DNA from: Actinomycetes bacterium
GTDB taxonomy: Bacteria; Actinomycetota; Humimicrobiia; Humimicrobiales; Humimicrobiaceae
Direction of reading: 5' to 3'
DNA length: 9,180 bases
Assembly (NCBI GenBank): GCA_030603375.1
Contig: JAUVXY010000058.1
Location: 1 to 9,180 of the forward strand
The notes beneath the pieces were generated by a model. That model was not told where the DNA came from and ran no database searches. It saw nothing but the letters and a program-made list of their open reading frames with translations. Below are positions 6,715 to 9,180 of the stretch, piece after piece; the first letter of the stretch is position 1; every line of letters begins with the position of its first letter. Position numbers and translations under genes: made by a program.

Positions 6715-6760
6715 ATCCAAATATAAAGCCGCAGGAAGGTGTCCTTCCTATTTAGAGGAT
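6715..6760. other. Isolated structured element (nested hairpin), strand unknown
   Basis: A perfect 7-bp stem AGGAAGG/CCTTCCT (6733-6739 with 6743-6749, loop TGT) is enclosed by two outer helices: AAAT/ATTT (6719-6722 with 6750-6753) and ATCC/GGAT (6715-6718 with 6757-6760). Between the outer and inner stems lies an unpaired ATAAAGCCGC on the 5' side, and AGA is bulged on the 3' side. It is the only GC-containing island in this AT-rich region. As written it would sit in or before the rlmN-like gene's leader, about 120 bases upstream of its ATG. No poly-T follows the stem, so it is not a simple terminator. I cannot match it to a known riboswitch class. Confidence 0.45.
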
Positions 6761-6881
6761 CACATTAAAAGTTAATAATATTTTTTATAACAATTTATTC
6801 CGTTTAATCAAAAAATATGATAATTATTATGTTATTATTAGATATAGCATATTATTAAATAGACAAACGATTACAGGTGTA

Positions 6882-7889
6882 ATGAACTTTAAAAAATTGG
6901 AATTTTTTTTAGAAAATGAGCCCGGCTACAGGATCAAACAGATAGAAAAAGCCCTGTACCATGACCTGATTGAAGACTGGTCGCATGCTACTTCACTTCC
7001 AAATTATTTAAGGACCAGGCTGAATTCAGAATTTCCTATAGATAAATATAACAACAGCAAGGTAATATCTCTGGTAAATAATACACTTAAGAACAAGACT
7101 ATTCTTGGTGATGGCCTTGCAATTGAATCAGTTCTTATGATGTATGAAGGAAAGAGGAATACGGTATGTGTCTCCTCACAGGCTGGCTGCCCTCTGGGAT
7201 GTATATTCTGCAAGACCGGTGAAATAGGTTTTAAAAGAAACCTGGAGGTTTTTGAAATTATTGATCAAGTACTATTTTTTGCCCGATATTTAAAAAAAGC
7301 CGGCACCAGGATTACAAACATAGTATTTATGGGAATGGGTGAACCTTTTTTAAATTTTACTAATGTGTCTGAAGCCATTGGGATATTAAACAATAAAGAA
7401 AAACTCAATATAGGCGCAAGGCATATATCAGTTTCAACTGCAGGCCTGCCGGATGGAATAAGGAAATTTGCCAATATCGGTATACAGGCAAATCTTGCAA
7501 TATCCCTGAACGCTCCTAATAACGGACTGCGCACAAAGATAATGCCTATTAATAAAAAGCATCCTATCGGAGAACTAATGAAAGCTTCGAGTTACTATGT
7601 AAAGAAAACAAAACGCAGAGTTATGTTTGAATATGTTTTAATAAAAGATTTAAATGACAGTTTGGAATTTGCAGAGGAATTGGCCGGACTGCTTAAAAAT
7701 TATTTATATTTTGTAAACCTGATACCATATAATGGAAAGGGTAAATTGAAGCCTCCTTCAACAAAGACGATATCAAGCTTTAAAAAAATTTTAAAGGATA
7801 ACCATATAAACGTAACTGAGCGCTTCAGATTTGGCAGGGATATAAATGCAGCCTGCGGGCAGCTTGCGTGCAATGGGAAAAATAATTAA
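6882..7889 (+). CDS. RlmN/Cfr-family radical SAM 23S rRNA adenine C2-methyltransferase
   Basis: A 335-residue radical SAM enzyme of the RlmN/Cfr family, expected to methylate C2 of A2503 in 23S rRNA (RlmN also acts on some tRNAs). The N-terminal domain has EPGYRIKQIEKALY (13-26). The cluster motif is CPLGCIFC (Cys103, Cys107, Cys110). Further motifs are GMGEP (151-155), STAG (185-188), RRVMFEYVLIK (245-255), NLIPYN (279-284) and the C-terminal ACGQL with Cys325, the methyl-carrying cysteine of the family. GMGEP has the RlmN-type Pro; Cfr has Ala there, favouring housekeeping A2503-C2 methylation over C8-methylation resistance. One oddity: the common SLHAP segment reads SLNAP (Asn210 for His). 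It is somewhat shorter than E. coli RlmN (384). AGGTG precedes the ATG closely, pairing with the distal part of anti-Shine-Dalgarno. It stands alone, convergent with the RtcB gene. Confidence 0.88.
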   Translation: MNFKKLEFFLENEPGYRIKQIEKALYHDLIEDWSHATSLPNYLRTRLNSEFPIDKYNNSKVISLVNNTLKNKTILGDGLAIESVLMMYEGKRNTVCVSSQAGCPLGCIFCKTGEIGFKRNLEVFEIIDQVLFFARYLKKAGTRITNIVFMGMGEPFLNFTNVSEAIGILNNKEKLNIGARHISVSTAGLPDGIRKFANIGIQANLAISLNAPNNGLRTKIMPINKKHPIGELMKASSYYVKKTKRRVMFEYVLIKDLNDSLEFAEELAGLLKNYLYFVNLIPYNGKGKLKPPSTKTISSFKKILKDNHINVTERFRFGRDINAACGQLACNGKNN

Positions 7890-7950
7890 AGTATAAGAGC
7901 CCTCTGGGATTATGGAAGACACTACAATAGATGTGACACAGTATCACTTT

Positions 7951-7967
7951 AGCAGGTAAAACCTGCT
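7951..7967. repeat. Hairpin across the rtcB stop codon, between convergent genes
   Basis: AGCAGGT and ACCTGCT form a perfect 7-bp inverted repeat with a three-base loop. Its last base overlaps the TAA of the minus-strand RNA ligase gene, and it lies about 60 bases past the rlmN-like stop. It could end or protect both transcripts. Neither strand has a T-run after it, so it is not a canonical intrinsic terminator. Confidence 0.45.
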
Positions 7968-9180
7968 TACCCTTTAAGCACGCCAAGGGGACAAAGTTTT
8001 GCAACTTTCTTAGAAATTCCAGCACTCTGGGTAATATCAACTACCCTGCTTACATCTTTATAAGCCTCCGGAGCTTCTTCCGCCAGACCTGACATGCTGC
8101 CAGCCATAACTACAATCCCTTTCCTGTCAAAGAGTTCCTTTTTTAATTCACTTCCCCTTATATTTTTCTTAGCCCTGGTCCTGCTCAAAAGTCTGCCTGC
8201 GCCATGGCACGTGGATCCAAAGCTTTCAGTCATGGCCTCCCTGGTCCCCAGCAGCATATACGAATATCTTCCCATGTCCCCCGGTATTATAACAGGCTGG
8301 CCTATTTCCCTGTAAGCATCAGGAATATCTTTGTGATATGGCCCATATGCCCTTGTAGCACCCTTCCTGTGTACACAAACCTCTTTGCTTGTTCCATTAA
8401 TATTGTGCACTTCCATTTTAGCAATATTATGCGAAACATCGTAAATCAATCCCATACCTAACTTTTTTGCTGACTTTTTAAATATTTCTTCCAGTACAAG
8501 CCTTACCCAGTGAGCAAGGCAATGCCTGTTAACCATTGCATAATTAGCAGCACATATCATCGCCTGATAATATCTCCTGCCTTCCGGAGAAGATACCGGA
8601 GCGCATGCAAGCTGCCTGTCAACCAGTTTTATTCCATATTTTAATGAAGCCTGCTGCATCACTTTTAAATAGTCACTGCATATTTGGTGTCCCAACCCAC
8701 GGGATCCTGAATGAATCATTATAGTTATCTGGTCTTCTTTGAGGCCCAATACTCTGGCTGCTTTCTCATCATATATTTCATCAACCCTTTGAATTTCAAT
8801 GAAGTGATTCCCTGAGCCAAGCGTTCCTACCTGCCCGCAACCTCTATCCACAGCTCTTTTGCTGACAAAATCAGGGTTCGCTCCTTCCATGTAGCCATTT
8901 TCTTCTATAAAGTATTTATCTTCATCCCATCCATATCCATTCTTTATGGCCCAATTTACACCACCTGTAAATAGTTGGCTCATCTGAGAAGCTGCCAATT
9001 TAATCTTTCCCTTGCTTCCCACTCCTTTAGGTATGCTAAATGACATTTTGTACATTATATTTTCAAGCTTGTCTCCGATGTCACCGGTTCCTAAATTGGT
9101 TCTTAAAATCCTAACTCCGCATGAAATATCAAACCCTACCCCTCCCGGGGATATAACTCCGCTATCTTTGTCCATGGCAG
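7967..9180 (-). CDS. rtcB: RtcB-family RNA ligase, N-terminus cut by window edge
   Basis: This is a Mn2+/GTP-dependent RNA ligase of the RtcB family, which joins 2',3'-cyclic phosphate or 3'-phosphate ends to 5'-OH ends in RNA repair or tRNA maturation. About 403 residues are visible, ending normally; roughly the first 75 should lie beyond the window, because the frame stays open upstream of the Met at 9175. Numbering from that Met, the metal and nucleotide residues are present: Asp16 and Cys19 in GGVGFDISCGVR (11-22), His124 in GTLGSGNHFIE, His155 in HSGSRGLGHQ, His249 in VSHN, VHRKGATRA (268-276), and His324 in STCHGAGR, the guanylated histidine. The C-terminus has the conserved MAGSMSGLAEEAPEAYKDVSRVVD block. 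No archease gene is visible, but one could lie outside the window. No sign of degeneration. Confidence 0.93.
   Translation of the reverse strand, partial: AMDKDSGVISPGGVGFDISCGVRILRTNLGTGDIGDKLENIMYKMSFSIPKGVGSKGKIKLAASQMSQLFTGGVNWAIKNGYGWDEDKYFIEENGYMEGANPDFVSKRAVDRGCGQVGTLGSGNHFIEIQRVDEIYDEKAARVLGLKEDQITIMIHSGSRGLGHQICSDYLKVMQQASLKYGIKLVDRQLACAPVSSPEGRRYYQAMICAANYAMVNRHCLAHWVRLVLEEIFKKSAKKLGMGLIYDVSHNIAKMEVHNINGTSKEVCVHRKGATRAYGPYHKDIPDAYREIGQPVIIPGDMGRYSYMLLGTREAMTESFGSTCHGAGRLLSRTRAKKNIRGSELKKELFDRKGIVVMAGSMSGLAEEAPEAYKDVSRVVDITQSAGISKKVAKLCPLGVLKG

Larger units (their letters stand above)
6475..6881. other. AT-rich divergent intergenic region
   Basis: A 407-base non-coding stretch between the leftward synthase operon and the rightward rlmN-like gene. 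It holds the operon promoter, two dyads flanking it, an inverted repeat in the operon leader, and one GC-richer hairpin island, all listed separately. I see no T-box, no other riboswitch class I can name, no tRNA and no small ORF with a credible ribosome-binding site. The promoter of the rlmN-like gene must lie at about 6780-6860 but several TATTAT-like hexamers there are equally plausible, so none is called. Confidence 0.7.

Noticed and set aside
6733..6749. Intrinsic terminator at the 7-bp hairpin
   Set aside because: Neither strand has a T-run following the stem, and no gene ends nearby.
6882..7889. Cfr-type antibiotic resistance methyltransferase
   Set aside because: The N-terminal wording partly resembles Cfr, but GMGEP carries the RlmN-type Pro and the other motifs are of RlmN type.

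Overview
The window is low-GC DNA of clostridial character: AT-rich intergenic regions, strong AAGGAGGT-type ribosome-binding sites, TTG use, and gene families typical of anaerobic Firmicutes. The taxon is inferred; no rRNA or other marker is present to fix it.

Layout. Positions 1-877 (+) hold the C-terminal two thirds of a MATE-family membrane exporter whose 5' end lies outside the window. It converges on a leftward operon on the minus strand running from about 6566 down to 896. In transcription order this carries two tandem full-length homocitrate synthase / Re-citrate synthase (NifV/LeuA-type) paralogues (A at 6465-5242, B at 5245-4064), the large and small subunits of a LeuCD-type (homo)aconitase (4051-2792 and 2795-2274), an isocitrate dehydrogenase-family enzyme (2277-1186), and a small CxxC DUF1858 protein (1099-896). 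Three junctions are ATGA overlaps, so translation is probably coupled. Gene order follows reaction order: acetyl-CoA condensation, isomerisation, oxidative decarboxylation. The dehydrogenase carries the S-x-N isocitrate signature, so the favoured reading is oxaloacetate + acetyl-CoA to citrate to isocitrate to 2-oxoglutarate, i.e. anaerobic glutamate synthesis. A homocitrate route to 2-oxoadipate is the alternative.

The most notable observation is that paralogues A and B have complementary defects. A keeps the metal-binding barrel site (RDGEQ, HTHND) but has lost the C-terminal catalytic His motif. B keeps that motif (HESGIHADG, GKHSG) but has lost the metal ligands (RNGEQ, YTKND). In this family the active site is completed by the neighbouring subunit, so this predicts an obligate A-B heterodimer with one working site.

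Positions 6475-6881 form an AT-rich divergent intergenic region. It contains a near-consensus promoter for the operon flanked by two similar dyads, an inverted repeat in the operon leader, and an isolated GC-richer hairpin element. Rightward of it is an RlmN/Cfr-family radical SAM methyltransferase (6882-7889, +). This converges on an RtcB-type RNA ligase (7967 to the window end, minus strand, N-terminus cut off), with a 7-bp hairpin across the rtcB stop codon between them.
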